Shown: piece by piece, positions 24,972-33,736 of the stretch
Layout of the letters: the number at the start of each line of letters is the position of its first letter
Position numbering within the stretch: the stretch's first letter is position 1
Assembly: GCA_017694755.1 (NCBI GenBank)
Contig: JADIMO010000097.1
Coordinates: 1 to 64,000 of the forward strand
Length of the DNA: 64,000 nucleotides
Reading direction: 5' to 3'
Source: Candidatus Cryptobacteroides merdavium
GTDB lineage: Bacteria; Bacteroidota; Bacteroidia; Bacteroidales; UBA932
Notes under the pieces: model-generated
Seen by the model: only the letters and a program-made list of their open reading frames with translations
Databases searched by the model: none
Told to the model about the DNA's origin: nothing
Position numbers and translations under genes: made by a program

Positions 24972-26444
24972 ATGGGGAAAAGCGATTTCTTATATTCAGA
25001 GTTTGTGTCGGCATTGGGATTCGGACCGACATCGTGCCAGGAGAGGATGCTCCGTCTGGCTGCTGATTTCATATCCGGGGACGGTGCAGACATCATGGTG
25101 GTCAACGGCTATGCCGGTACCGGCAAGACCACGGCAATTGCTGCAGTAATCGGCACTATGCGCAGGCTGGAGGTGCCATGCGTGCTTCTTGCCCCGACAG
25201 GGCGGGCGGCGAAGGTGCTATCCGGATATGCGGGGCAGCCTGCATTCACGATACACAAGCACATATACAGACAGAAGTCCGTCGGCGGGGACGGATTCGG
25301 ACAGTTTTCCCTTGCCCCGAACAAGGAAAGGGATACCATATATATAGTGGACGAGGTGTCGCTCATCGGTATTGACACTGTGCAGTCACAGTCGACAGGC
25401 TTCTTCGGCTCCGGAAATCTTCTGGAAGACCTTGTGTCGTATGTGCGGAGCGGACTGGACAACAGGTTGATACTGATAGGGGATGCAGCCCAGCTGCCGC
25501 CTGTCGGGCTTGACTGCAGTCCGGCTCTCTCCCGGGACTATATGGGGATGCTCGGAGATGTGGAGTGGTGCGACATGGTCACTGTGGTCCGCCAGAAGGC
25601 GGAGTCCGGCATCCTTGCCAATGCCACGGAGATAAGGCGGCTCATTTCCGGTGATTCCGGTGACGGGGAAGGCGGCTCCGCCCGGATGTATTTCCAGGAT
25701 TCATTGCCCGTTTCAGATCTCCGGCTGCGGACTGACGGATTCAGCGATGTGGAGCGGATAGGAGGCGGAGACCTGATCGAGGCGGTGTCGGATGCCTTCG
25801 GAAGATGGGGAGAGGAGGAGACAATGATATTGTGCCGCTCCAACAGGAGGGCGATAAAATACAATGCCGGAATCCGTTCCATGGTGCAGTTCAAGGAAGA
25901 CAGGCTGGTCAGGGATGACAGGCTGATGATAGTCAAGAACTGCTATCAGATACCGCCTGATGTGAAAGGCCTTGACTATATCGCCAACGGGGATATGGCC
26001 AGACTGCTGAAGATTTCCGGATACGAAGAAAGGTATGGTCTGCATTTCGCCCAGGCGAGGCTGGTGTTCCCGGACTATGATGATCTCGAGCTGGAGGCCA
26101 AGGTGATACTTGACACCCTTGAGGCGGAAAGTGCAGCCCTGACATACGAACAGCAGAACATGCTGTATAATGGGGTGAATGAGGATTATGCCCATATAGG
26201 AAACAAGAAGAAACGCTATGAGGCGGTGAGGGAGGACAAATATTACAATGCCCTCCAGCTGAAATATGCCAATGCGGTCACCTGCCACAAGTCGCAGGGC
26301 GGACAATGGAAATGCGTCTTCATAGACAATCCGTTCTGGCAGGATGAAGTGACATCGGATGACCTCAAATGGCTTTATACGGCCATTACGAGGGCTGTCG
26401 AGAAAGTTTATTTTGTCAATTTCAAGGATGAGGTCTTCGGATGA
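24972..26444 (+). CDS. RecD-like / Dda-like superfamily 1B DNA helicase
   Basis: The 490-residue ATPase has helicase motif I NGYAGTGKTT (near residue 45), motif Ia LLAPTGRAAK, motif II VDEVSLI, motif III LIGDAAQLPP, and motifs V/VI ANAVTCHKSQGGQW and LYTAITRA in a UvrD-C-like end. This order matches Bacteroidota proteins annotated as AAA family ATPase/RecD-like. It is not the RecBCD subunit, since recB and recC are absent here. It probably unwinds 5'-to-3' in repair or replication restart. A small low-complexity run (SGDSGDGEGGSA) interrupts the middle. Its stop overlaps the following frame. Confidence 0.9.
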   Translation: MGKSDFLYSEFVSALGFGPTSCQERMLRLAADFISGDGADIMVVNGYAGTGKTTAIAAVIGTMRRLEVPCVLLAPTGRAAKVLSGYAGQPAFTIHKHIYRQKSVGGDGFGQFSLAPNKERDTIYIVDEVSLIGIDTVQSQSTGFFGSGNLLEDLVSYVRSGLDNRLILIGDAAQLPPVGLDCSPALSRDYMGMLGDVEWCDMVTVVRQKAESGILANATEIRRLISGDSGDGEGGSARMYFQDSLPVSDLRLRTDGFSDVERIGGGDLIEAVSDAFGRWGEEETMILCRSNRRAIKYNAGIRSMVQFKEDRLVRDDRLMIVKNCYQIPPDVKGLDYIANGDMARLLKISGYEERYGLHFAQARLVFPDYDDLELEAKVILDTLEAESAALTYEQQNMLYNGVNEDYAHIGNKKKRYEAVREDKYYNALQLKYANAVTCHKSQGGQWKCVFIDNPFWQDEVTSDDLKWLYTAITRAVEKVYFVNFKDEVFG

Positions 26445-26482
26445 CAAAAGGAAAATTCCAGATATTGAAAATTCAGAGGGTC

Positions 26483-28753
26483 ATGAAAATAATAAAGGAA
26501 TCAATCATTTTGGGAACAGTGCTGTGCCTCTTTGGCGGAAGCCTGAACCAGTCTGTGGCTGCACCGGTTGCCGATGCTGCAGAGAATGCTTTCAACAGGG
26601 TGCCGTCCAAATGGAAATGGATTTCGCCGCAGGAAGTCATTTTCACATACGACGGGACATACACTGACGGCACTGCCTTTGTCTTCAATGCCAGGACAGG
26701 ACAGACTGAGCACGGGGTGTCGGCTCCGGAGAAATTCAGTGACTTCCCTGTGCATCCGGAAGGTGCGGTGAACATGACATATTCCCCGGACTCCACGAAG
26801 ATAGCCTATACGAGAGACAATGACCTTTATGTGACCGACATAGCGAGCGGCAGGGAAGTGCGCCTGACAACTGACGGGAGCGAACTGATACTCAACGGCT
26901 ATGCCTCTTGGGTGTATTATGAGGAGATATTGGGCAGGCCAAGCAAATACAGGGCATTCTGGTGGTCGCCGGACGGCACGAAGATAGGGTTCTACAGGTT
27001 TGACAATACACTGGTCCCTCTTTTCCCGATATATTCCCCGTTCGGGCAGGACGGCTCCTTGAGAAATACCCGTTATCCGAAGGCAGGGGAGAGGAATCCT
27101 GAGGTGAAGATAGGGATTGCTGATGTGGCAGCGGCTTTTGCTTTTGCGCAGCCGGGCATAGTCTGGGCGGACTTTAATCCTGAGGAAGAGCAGTATTTCG
27201 GAATCCCTTTCTGGGGTGCCGACAGCAAGGGCTTCTTCATTTCAAGGATGCCGAGGCTCCAGAATACCCTTGACCTCTATCGCGTGGATGCCCTTGACGG
27301 CTCCAAAACCCATGTCTACCATGAGGAATACAAGACCTGGCTGGACTGGATAGACGGCATCGTGTTCAAGGACAATGGTCTTTACATGGCCCGCCGTTTC
27401 GAGACCGGATGGGAACAGATATATTTCCTTTCATACGACGGGAAGACCTTCCGCAGGCTTACTGACGGCAGGAACTGGGACATCAGCATCCTGCGTGTGG
27501 ACGAGCGGAAAGGTGATGTATATTTCACCGCCAGGAGGGATGCGACAGTCCGACAGGCTCTCTACAAGGTCGATTCCAAGGGTGTTGTCACGGCTCTGAC
27601 AGACCCGGTATATGATGTGCGCAATGTGGTTTTTTCCCCTGACGGGAAATATTTCACAGCTTCCTGTTCCAATTCCGTGACTCCGGTGCGGGTGTCGGTG
27701 TTTGAGACATACAGGACGGTTCCTTCCATTCCTGTTGAATGTCTTACCCGTCCTGACATGGAGGGAATTGCCGCCACGGGGCCGGCGGCGGGAGATGTGG
27801 CCGCTGCAAGGACATCCGACACCGCCCTGCAGGGACTTGCTCGCTCCGGACGCCACTGCAGGGAGCATGTGGTGGCCGACATGGCATACGAGGGCTTCAG
27901 TCCTGAAGACCATGCTCTGCCGCGTATAATCTATCTCACTACATCAGACGGCCTTGTCATTCCGGCATCGATCACCTGGCCTGAGGATTTCAATCCTGAG
28001 GAAAAATATCCCGTCCATTTCGACATTTACGGGGGACCGGATACTCCTGTGGTCAGGGACCGCTGGATAACCCCGAACTCAAACAGCCGGTGGTGGTCAG
28101 AAAACGGCATCATTGAGGTGACTGCCGACTGCCGTGCTTCAGGGCATAACGGCCGTGAAGGACTTGACATGGTCTACAGGCAGCTTACGGTTCATGAAGT
28201 ACAGGATTTCGTGGAGTGGGCCGAATATTTCCAGTCTCTTCCGTATGTGCTGTCTGACAAGATCGGCGTGGAGGGCTTCTCATTCGGCGGCACCATGACA
28301 TCGATGCTCCTCATGCAGGCTCCGGAGCATTTCCATTATGGAGTTGCAGGCGGCGGTGTCTACGACTGGTCCCTCTATGATTCCCATTATACGGAAAGGT
28401 ATATGGACACGCCTCAGAACAATCCTGAGGGCTACAAGGCGGCATGCGCATTGAATTATGTCGATGGATATCCTGCGGAATATTCCGGAAAGCAGGAAGG
28501 CGGGCAGTCCGCGGCCGCCGTGTCGAGCAGCTCCTGTCCGGAGCCTGTCATGCTGAAGCTCACCCACGGTACCGGCGATGACAATGTGCATTTCCAGAAC
28601 ACCCTCCAGTTCATCGATGCCCTCCAGAAGTCCGGCAAGAAGTTCGACTTCATGATATACCCTGACGGAATGCACGGCTACCGCGGCGCCCAGCAGGAGC
28701 ATTTCATCTCCGCCAACCGCGAATTCTGGCTCCGTTATCTCAAGTCTGAATGA
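26483..28753 (+). CDS. Dipeptidyl-peptidase IV-like S9 family serine peptidase, exported
   Basis: The 756-residue protein has a signal peptide (IKESIILGTVLCLFGGS, then SVAAPV), a DPP-IV N-terminal beta-propeller and a C-terminal alpha/beta-hydrolase domain. The catalytic Ser is in VEGFSFGGTM, Asp in HGTGDDNVHFQN and His in YPDGMHGY. YEEILGRPSKYRAFWWSPDG is the Glu-bearing substrate-anchoring region of this group. Such enzymes release Xaa-Pro dipeptides in the periplasm. Low-complexity inserts sit near residues 430-463 and 666-689. The frame extends to 26441, but the signal peptide fixes the start at 26483. The last 14 nt overlap the convergent methyltransferase gene. Confidence 0.92.
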   Translation: MKIIKESIILGTVLCLFGGSLNQSVAAPVADAAENAFNRVPSKWKWISPQEVIFTYDGTYTDGTAFVFNARTGQTEHGVSAPEKFSDFPVHPEGAVNMTYSPDSTKIAYTRDNDLYVTDIASGREVRLTTDGSELILNGYASWVYYEEILGRPSKYRAFWWSPDGTKIGFYRFDNTLVPLFPIYSPFGQDGSLRNTRYPKAGERNPEVKIGIADVAAAFAFAQPGIVWADFNPEEEQYFGIPFWGADSKGFFISRMPRLQNTLDLYRVDALDGSKTHVYHEEYKTWLDWIDGIVFKDNGLYMARRFETGWEQIYFLSYDGKTFRRLTDGRNWDISILRVDERKGDVYFTARRDATVRQALYKVDSKGVVTALTDPVYDVRNVVFSPDGKYFTASCSNSVTPVRVSVFETYRTVPSIPVECLTRPDMEGIAATGPAAGDVAAARTSDTALQGLARSGRHCREHVVADMAYEGFSPEDHALPRIIYLTTSDGLVIPASITWPEDFNPEEKYPVHFDIYGGPDTPVVRDRWITPNSNSRWWSENGIIEVTADCRASGHNGREGLDMVYRQLTVHEVQDFVEWAEYFQSLPYVLSDKIGVEGFSFGGTMTSMLLMQAPEHFHYGVAGGGVYDWSLYDSHYTERYMDTPQNNPEGYKAACALNYVDGYPAEYSGKQEGGQSAAAVSSSSCPEPVMLKLTHGTGDDNVHFQNTLQFIDALQKSGKKFDFMIYPDGMHGYRGAQQEHFISANREFWLRYLKSE

Positions 28754-30200
28754 ACTGCAGTCTTGAGGTGATGATGAGGAGGTTTTCGGAGGAAGGGGCA
28801 GATTCGCATCTGAGACCGAAGATGTGGATGTCCTGACGGGCATCGGCGGGGGAAGAAAAGGCATTGGTCGAGGCCGGCTCCATGGCGGATGACATAGTCG
28901 GGGAGAGGGGGCGGATTGGGTCGGTTTTTGATGGTTTCCTGCTTTTTGTGCCCCCGGTTTTCTGGAGCTTTGCCTTCAGGTTTTCACTTGTCATAGGGAT
29001 ATTCCTCGCAGTGACATCGGCCTGCGGCCAGGTGTTTCCTGCCTGTCGGATTCCTGCATTGTTCAGCGGCAGGATTTCCTTTATCCGGAAGACTTTTCCA
29101 TATCGGGAAAGGCCGGTGGCTTTTTCTGCCGGAGTAATATAGATATGGGTGGACTTTGCGAGCTTGACAAGGCCGAATCTGGAGCATATCAGGTCAAAGG
29201 CTCCGGATTTCATCAGGGCCTTCCCGGGCTCGAAAAGGTATCCGGCTTCGTGAATTTCGCTCATGTCGTGCATATATGACGGGACTGCCTCATCCTTCTG
29301 TCTGCCGGTGAAGATGAACGGGGAGCCGGACTCCCATGCGCAGAATGTCGTTTCGCCGTTCCAGTCCCTATCCAGGACGGCAAGCAGTTCCCTGCATTCG
29401 CCTTTGGTGGCTATTATGTGCATTTCACGGCAGCTGCAGCCGAGCCTGGAGCAGACCATGCCTATGTCCGCCATTGGAGAAAGTTTGACCATCAGAAACC
29501 TTGCGCAGGAGAGCAGTTCGTCTTTCAGGTCCAGTATGTCGGGGCGGCAGTCTTCGAGAAGAAACACCTTTTTCCCGTCGGCAGCCCTTCTTGCAGGGTC
29601 CAGGAATATGATGTCAGGACAGAAATCCCTCAGCATCATGCCGGCTGTGACCGGAGTCCCGGACTGCCCGGCTCCTGACCGGTCATGTCCTGCAGACCTT
29701 CCGCCTGATGACGTCTCCCCGTCGTGACCTGCCTTGTCGATGTCCCTTTCAGGAACAAGTTCATGGTTGCAGAATGTGATCCCGTCGTGTCCGAGGGCAG
29801 TGAGATTGTGTCTGGCTGCTCTGTAAAGAGCGCTGTCCATCTCATTATACAGAACTTCGAATCCGGCTTTACGGAATGCTTCAGTATCCACCCCGAGACC
29901 TCCGGTCAGATCTGCAATGCGTATTGTCTTTTCGGCATTGCCGCCCACCAGTCTCAAGGCTATTTCCGCCTTCACCTCCGCCGTTTCGCTAGAACTGCAT
30001 TGCTCAGCTGAAATCCTGTTGGGATACACAAGGTCCGGACATGAGTGCCAGGAAGGGACCTTGGTCCTGAGTCTGCGCCGGGATTCTATCGTGTTTGCCG
30101 CAAGGGGCATGTCTATGTCCGGCCATCTGTCCTTGGACAGAAGCAGCCTTGCGGTGTCGTCATTTTCATGTTCGAGTATGAACTCCCTGAAGTTCGTCAT
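28740..30200 (-). CDS. Class I SAM-dependent methyltransferase with THUMP-like C-terminal region
   Basis: The 486-residue protein has SAM-binding motif I ADLTGGLGVDTEAF (residues 96-109), an acidic end to strand 2 (YNEMDSALY) and motif IV FLDPARRAADGKKVF (200-214), where DPAR replaces NPPY. The downstream VKLAKSTHIYI and RYGKVFRIKEIL segments fit Bacteroidota proteins carrying a THUMP-like domain, suggesting an RNA substrate. Low-complexity inserts at 153-186 and about 415-455 enlarge it. ATG 30200 is chosen because a -7 box lies just upstream; the frame itself is open to 30614. Confidence 0.85.
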   Translation of the reverse strand: MTNFREFILEHENDDTARLLLSKDRWPDIDMPLAANTIESRRRLRTKVPSWHSCPDLVYPNRISAEQCSSSETAEVKAEIALRLVGGNAEKTIRIADLTGGLGVDTEAFRKAGFEVLYNEMDSALYRAARHNLTALGHDGITFCNHELVPERDIDKAGHDGETSSGGRSAGHDRSGAGQSGTPVTAGMMLRDFCPDIIFLDPARRAADGKKVFLLEDCRPDILDLKDELLSCARFLMVKLSPMADIGMVCSRLGCSCREMHIIATKGECRELLAVLDRDWNGETTFCAWESGSPFIFTGRQKDEAVPSYMHDMSEIHEAGYLFEPGKALMKSGAFDLICSRFGLVKLAKSTHIYITPAEKATGLSRYGKVFRIKEILPLNNAGIRQAGNTWPQADVTARNIPMTSENLKAKLQKTGGTKSRKPSKTDPIRPLSPTMSSAMEPASTNAFSSPADARQDIHIFGLRCESAPSSENLLIITSRLQFIQT

Positions 30201-30222
30201 TTTCCCTTTATGATTGATGGTG

Positions 30223-30230
30223 CAAAAATA
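30223..30230 (-). promoter_or_regulatory. Candidate -7 element for the methyltransferase gene
   Basis: TATTTTTG on the minus strand, 22 nt before the ATG at 30200. No convincing -33 box. Confidence 0.5.
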
Positions 30231-30235
30231 AGTTT

Positions 30236-30259
30236 TTTGAGATAAATTTCTTATATTTG
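30236..30259 (+). promoter_or_regulatory. Candidate promoter of the phosphosugar mutase-ndk unit
   Basis: -7 TATATTTG (30252-30259), with TTTG (30236-30239) 12 nt upstream. The leader would be about 88 nt and AT-rich, with repeated ACGATA/TACGATAAG words. Confidence 0.5.
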
Positions 30260-30353
30260 TACGATATGACAATGAAATTGTAATCATTTTAATAAAATAC
30301 GATAAGGTAAATAAAGGTACGATAAGAAAATCATATTCAATGTTCTTAATATT

Positions 30354-32018
30354 ATGGAAAAAAATTTCAGAGAAGTAGCCCAAAGCTGGCTCGACGGGAA
30401 CTATGACCAGGAAACAAAAGATGAGGTAAAAAGGCTGATGGACTCGGATCCTGCCGGTCTTGAGGATGCCTTTTACCGCAACCTTGAATTCGGCACCGGC
30501 GGTCTTCGCGGCGTGATGGGAGTGGGTACCAACCGCATGAACAAATATGTAGTGGCAATGGCCACACAGGGGCTGGCAAACTACATCCTCAAGAATGTGC
30601 CGGGTGACAGCCACAGCGTGTGCGTCTCATTTGACAGCCGCAACAACAGCGAGACTTTCGCCAAGATCACTGCGGAGGTGCTTTCCGCCAATGGAATCCA
30701 TGTGTTCATATATGACTGCCTGCATCCGGTTCCGCTTCTGAGCTATGCGGTGAGGAAGAAGCATGCCACTGCAGGGGTGATGATCACGGCTTCCCACAAT
30801 CCTAAGGAATATAACGGATATAAGGTGTTCTGGAGCGACGGTGCGCAGATCATTGCACCTGTCGACAAGGAGATTGTAGCCGAGGTGAATGCCATTTCAG
30901 ATCCTTCGATGGTGAAATACAAGGCAGACGGAAAGGAAGGTGGCATAGAGGTCATGGGCGATGAGATGAACAATGCCTATATGGATGATGTGCTGACCCT
31001 CATGCTTTCACCTGAATCAAGGGCAAGGCACAAGGACCTGAAGATCGTCTACACTCCGCTGCACGGCTCCGGAGTGCGCATCGTGCCTGAAATCCTGAAG
31101 AGGCTCGGCTTCGAGAATATCTTCCACGTGCCGGAGCAGGATGTCAACGACGGCAATTTCCCTACTGTACAGTCCCCTAACCCTGAAGAGCATTCTGCCC
31201 TGGAAATGGCTGTGGCAGTTGCTGACAGGGAGGGTGCAGACATCGTCATGGCCACTGACCCTGATGCGGACCGTCTCGGTATAGCGGTGCGTGACAATGA
31301 CGGCAAGATGGTGCTTTTCAACGGCAACCAGACTGCTTCCATGCTGACATACTATATCCTCAGACGCTGGTCCGAGCTAGGTAAGATCGATGACACCAAA
31401 TATGTGGTCAAGACCATCGTCACCACGGAACTTATACGTGCCATTGCAGAAAAATACGGGGTCAAGGTATATAATGTGCTTACCGGCTTCAAATATATAG
31501 CCGATGTGGTGCGCTGCAACGAAGGCAAGGGCGAGTTCATCTGTGGAGGCGAGGAGAGCTACGGCTTCAATGTGGGCCAGTTCGTGCGTGACAAGGATGC
31601 CCCTATATCCTGTGCGATGGTTGCAGAATGTGCCGCGTGGGCTGCAGACCAGGGAAAGACACTTTATCAGCTTCTCCAGGACATCTACGCAGAGTTCGGA
31701 TATTACAAGGAAGGGCTTGTGTCCCTCGTCCGCAAGGGCAAGGAAGGCGTTGCCGAGATTGCCGCCATCATGACTGACATGAGAAACAATCCGCCTAAGG
31801 AACTTGCCGGGGTGCCTGTCACCAAGGTGATCGACTACAACAGGCCGGAGGAGACTGGGCTTCCGAAATCAAATGTACTCCAGTTCTTCACTTCCGAAGG
31901 TGATGTCGTTTCAGTCCGTCCTTCAGGCACTGAGCCGAAGATCAAGTTCTATTTCGGAGCCCGCGGTGAGTCTGCCGATGCCAAGATAGAGAAGTTGCGT
32001 GCACAGTTTATAAAATAG
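30354..32018 (+). CDS. Phosphoglucomutase/phosphomannomutase family protein
   Basis: The alpha-D-phosphohexomutase fold interconverts 1- and 6-phosphosugars through a phosphoserine. The active-site Ser is in GVMITASHNPKEYNGYK, the metal-binding loop is ATDPDADRLG, the sugar-binding loop is CGGEESYGF and the phosphate-binding loop is RPSGTEPKIKFY. GTGGLRGVMGVGTNRMN is the opening of the long (about 550-580 residue) PgcA-like branch. At 554 residues it fits that branch, which favours glucose or mannose phosphates. ndk follows after 5 nt. Confidence 0.95.
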   Translation: MEKNFREVAQSWLDGNYDQETKDEVKRLMDSDPAGLEDAFYRNLEFGTGGLRGVMGVGTNRMNKYVVAMATQGLANYILKNVPGDSHSVCVSFDSRNNSETFAKITAEVLSANGIHVFIYDCLHPVPLLSYAVRKKHATAGVMITASHNPKEYNGYKVFWSDGAQIIAPVDKEIVAEVNAISDPSMVKYKADGKEGGIEVMGDEMNNAYMDDVLTLMLSPESRARHKDLKIVYTPLHGSGVRIVPEILKRLGFENIFHVPEQDVNDGNFPTVQSPNPEEHSALEMAVAVADREGADIVMATDPDADRLGIAVRDNDGKMVLFNGNQTASMLTYYILRRWSELGKIDDTKYVVKTIVTTELIRAIAEKYGVKVYNVLTGFKYIADVVRCNEGKGEFICGGEESYGFNVGQFVRDKDAPISCAMVAECAAWAADQGKTLYQLLQDIYAEFGYYKEGLVSLVRKGKEGVAEIAAIMTDMRNNPPKELAGVPVTKVIDYNRPEETGLPKSNVLQFFTSEGDVVSVRPSGTEPKIKFYFGARGESADAKIEKLRAQFIK

Positions 32019-32023
32019 GAAAT

Positions 32024-32485
32024 ATGGAAAGGACACTTGTCATATTGAAGCCGGGTGCTCTCCAGCGCGGCCTTGTGGGAGAAGTCATATCCCGTTTTGA
32101 AAAGAGAGGGCTGAAGCTCGTCGCCATGAAGATGAAGCAGCTTGACCAGTCCATTCTTGATGTGCATTATGCCCATCTGAAGGGCAAGCCGTTTTTCCCG
32201 TGGCTCTGCAGCGGCATGACGGCAGCTCCTGTGATTCTGTGCTGCTGGGAAGGATTCGAGGCAGTGAAGGTGGTCAGGGCCATGGCCGGTTCCACCAATG
32301 CCAGGAATGCCGCTCCGGGCACCATCCGTGGAGACTATGCTCTCAGTGCCCAGGAAAATATTGTCCATACATCGGATTCAGTTGAGAACGCCCAGGCAGA
32401 ACTTGACCGTTTCTTCTCTCCGGAAGATTATTGCGACTATCCTTCGCCTCTCAACCAGTTCCTTTATGCTCCTGACGAGAAATAG
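32024..32485 (+). CDS. ndk: Nucleoside diphosphate kinase
   Basis: Ndk transfers the gamma-phosphate of ATP to nucleoside diphosphates through a phosphohistidine. The opening ERTLVILKPGALQRGLVGE and the active-site His in ENIVHTSDSVE are present, with the preceding GTIRGDYA loop. It is 153 residues; NARNAAPGTIRGD matches the family. It is tightly linked to the mutase gene and ends before a terminator at 32536. Confidence 0.97.
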   Translation: MERTLVILKPGALQRGLVGEVISRFEKRGLKLVAMKMKQLDQSILDVHYAHLKGKPFFPWLCSGMTAAPVILCCWEGFEAVKVVRAMAGSTNARNAAPGTIRGDYALSAQENIVHTSDSVENAQAELDRFFSPEDYCDYPSPLNQFLYAPDEK

Positions 32486-32535
32486 AATGACACACCCGGG
32501 ATGCTGATATTTCCCGGGCTCTTGAGTGATATGCA

Positions 32536-32584
32536 GGCTCCCGCCTTTGGAATGGCTGACGGTCATGAAAGGCAGGAGCCTTTT
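32536..32584 (+). terminator. Terminator after ndk
   Basis: GGCTCCCGCCTTT (32536-32548) pairs with AAAGGCAGGAGCC (32568-32580) with one mismatch, then TTTT. A second CCCGGG palindrome lies just upstream (near 32495-32517). Confidence 0.8.
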
Positions 32585-32661
32585 CTTGTGCCGCGTATGC
32601 AGCCGGACAGATTGATCCGGCTTTGTTTGGACGATGAAATTTTTGGTTTTGTCGATTATCT

Positions 32662-32691
32662 TTTGCTCTTGTCTGGAGTGGCTTAACTTTG
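32662..32691 (+). promoter_or_regulatory. Promoter of a short orphan transcript
   Basis: TTTG (32662-32665), 18-nt spacer, -7 TAACTTTG (32684-32691). The only downstream unit before a strong terminator (32855) is a 24-codon frame. Confidence 0.5.
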
Positions 32692-32724
32692 CATGCCGGA
32701 ATCAGAAACCGATATGCTTGAAAA

Positions 32725-32799
32725 ATGAAAGACCCCCTTACTGCTGATCAATATGATAAATGGTTGAGCCTCAAAAGCAAGGATGTATCCGGACATTGA
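32725..32799 (+). CDS. Possible 24-residue small protein
   Basis: An ATG 27 nt after the predicted start opens a 24-codon frame (MKDPLTADQYDKWLSLKSKD, then VSGH). The charged, Trp-containing sequence could form one amphipathic helix. It is framed by its own promoter and terminator, but conservation is untested; the transcript could instead be a regulatory RNA. Nothing else is seen in the gap between ndk and the pseudogene at 32930. Confidence 0.3.
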   Translation: MKDPLTADQYDKWLSLKSKDVSGH

Positions 32800-32854
32800 G
32801 TTGAAGTGCGATTGTGGCGCAGGATCCGGAGATTCGGGATTCGGCAGTAAGTCC

Positions 32855-32889
32855 GCCGGCAGGATTTCCCCCATTCCTGCCGGCTTTTT
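32855..32889 (+). terminator. Strong rho-independent terminator of the orphan transcript
   Basis: GCCGGCAGGA (32855-32864) pairs perfectly with TCCTGCCGGC (32875-32884), followed by TTTTTATTTTT. The T run follows on the plus strand only, so it ends a plus-strand RNA. Confidence 0.85.
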
Positions 32890-32929
32890 ATTTTTCCATA
32901 CTTCCATATGTCAGTACGGCAATGCTATT

Positions 32930-33174
32930 TCATCTTACAGGCGCATAGCCGATCACGGCTTCCTCGTCGGTGGCTTCAAGCTTGAAGATTACAGGGCGGA
33001 GTCCGTCGTTGCAGCTGCAGATGGCCACTCCGGGCTTGCGTATCCAGTCTCCATAATAGGGAAGACCTGCCCTTCTTTCATCATCGGGCAGACTGTAAGG
33101 CCCTCAACTCCGTATTCTGCGGCGAGTTCCTTGTCCAGAGTGGTTTTCAGCACTGTTATTCTGACTTTTTTCAT
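32930..33174 (-). pseudogene. TIGR04076-like small protein gene, internally deleted and frameshifted
   Basis: The frame starts MKKVRITVLKTTLDKELAAE and continues to CPMMKEGQVF, the normal first third of TIGR04076 proteins. It then joins, in a different frame, to PYYGDWIRKPGVAICSCNDG and LRPVIFKLEATDEEAVIG, the normal last third, ending at a stop at 32932..32930. About 35 codons of the middle are missing and the join shifts the frame. In-frame translation instead gives an unrelated tail ending TTDSAL. The function of the family is unknown. Confidence 0.75.
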
Positions 33175-33226
33175 GTTGTCTCCAATCGGTTTGTTCCAGA
33201 ATCGTTTTGTTCAGGAGCGGAGTTAT

Positions 33227-33691
33227 TCAGATCTTTTTCAGCTCCTGACTGTTGTCTGCTGCCGTTTCATTTCCGTTTCCGGAGCGGTTTTTCCTGCGGG
33301 CCTGGTCTGCAGACTTTTCAATCTTGTCTGCGGCCTTGTCCAGTTCCTTGCCTATTTTTTCGGCGGCATCGTCCACCTTCTCAGTGGCCTTGTCCACGGC
33401 CTTCTCCTTCATCTTTTCAAACTCATTTATGGACTTTTCTATTTTTCTTTTCTGCTTTCTGGTGAATTTGTCAATGTTTTTCTCGTATTCGTCAACAAGC
33501 CTGTTGAATTCCTTTTCGGTGTCCTTCCAGCTTTCCGAGCTCTTGTCGCCGAGGCTGTTGATTTTTTCTTCAGTCCTGTCAATCAGGTCATGGAGCCTGT
33601 CAGTGAAGTTCTCTGTGGCATTTTCGGAACATCCGGATGCAAATAACACTGCGGATGCCGCAATTGCGATGTTCACTAAATTCCTTTTCAT
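33227..33691 (-). CDS. Small coiled-coil lipoprotein
   Basis: Residues 1-21 are a type II signal peptide with lipobox FASGC, so the mature protein is probably lipid-anchored in the envelope. The remaining 133 residues are highly charged, helical and rich in Lys/Glu/Asp/Ala, with heptad-like runs (KATEKVDDAAEKIGKELDKA). They resemble YtxH or apolipoprotein-like stretches; no enzymatic motif is present. It lies 45 nt after the deoxynucleoside kinase gene on the same strand. Confidence 0.8.
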   Translation of the reverse strand: MKRNLVNIAIAASAVLFASGCSENATENFTDRLHDLIDRTEEKINSLGDKSSESWKDTEKEFNRLVDEYEKNIDKFTRKQKRKIEKSINEFEKMKEKAVDKATEKVDDAAEKIGKELDKAADKIEKSADQARRKNRSGNGNETAADNSQELKKI

Positions 33692-33736
33692 TCCGGTCTT
33701 ATTTTCAGTTTTATTGCGTAAGATATGATTATGTTT

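Noticed and set aside
32783..33646. 287-codon plus-strand frame
   Set aside because: It runs through a strong terminator and then antisense to the TIGR04076-like pseudogene and a clear lipoprotein gene.
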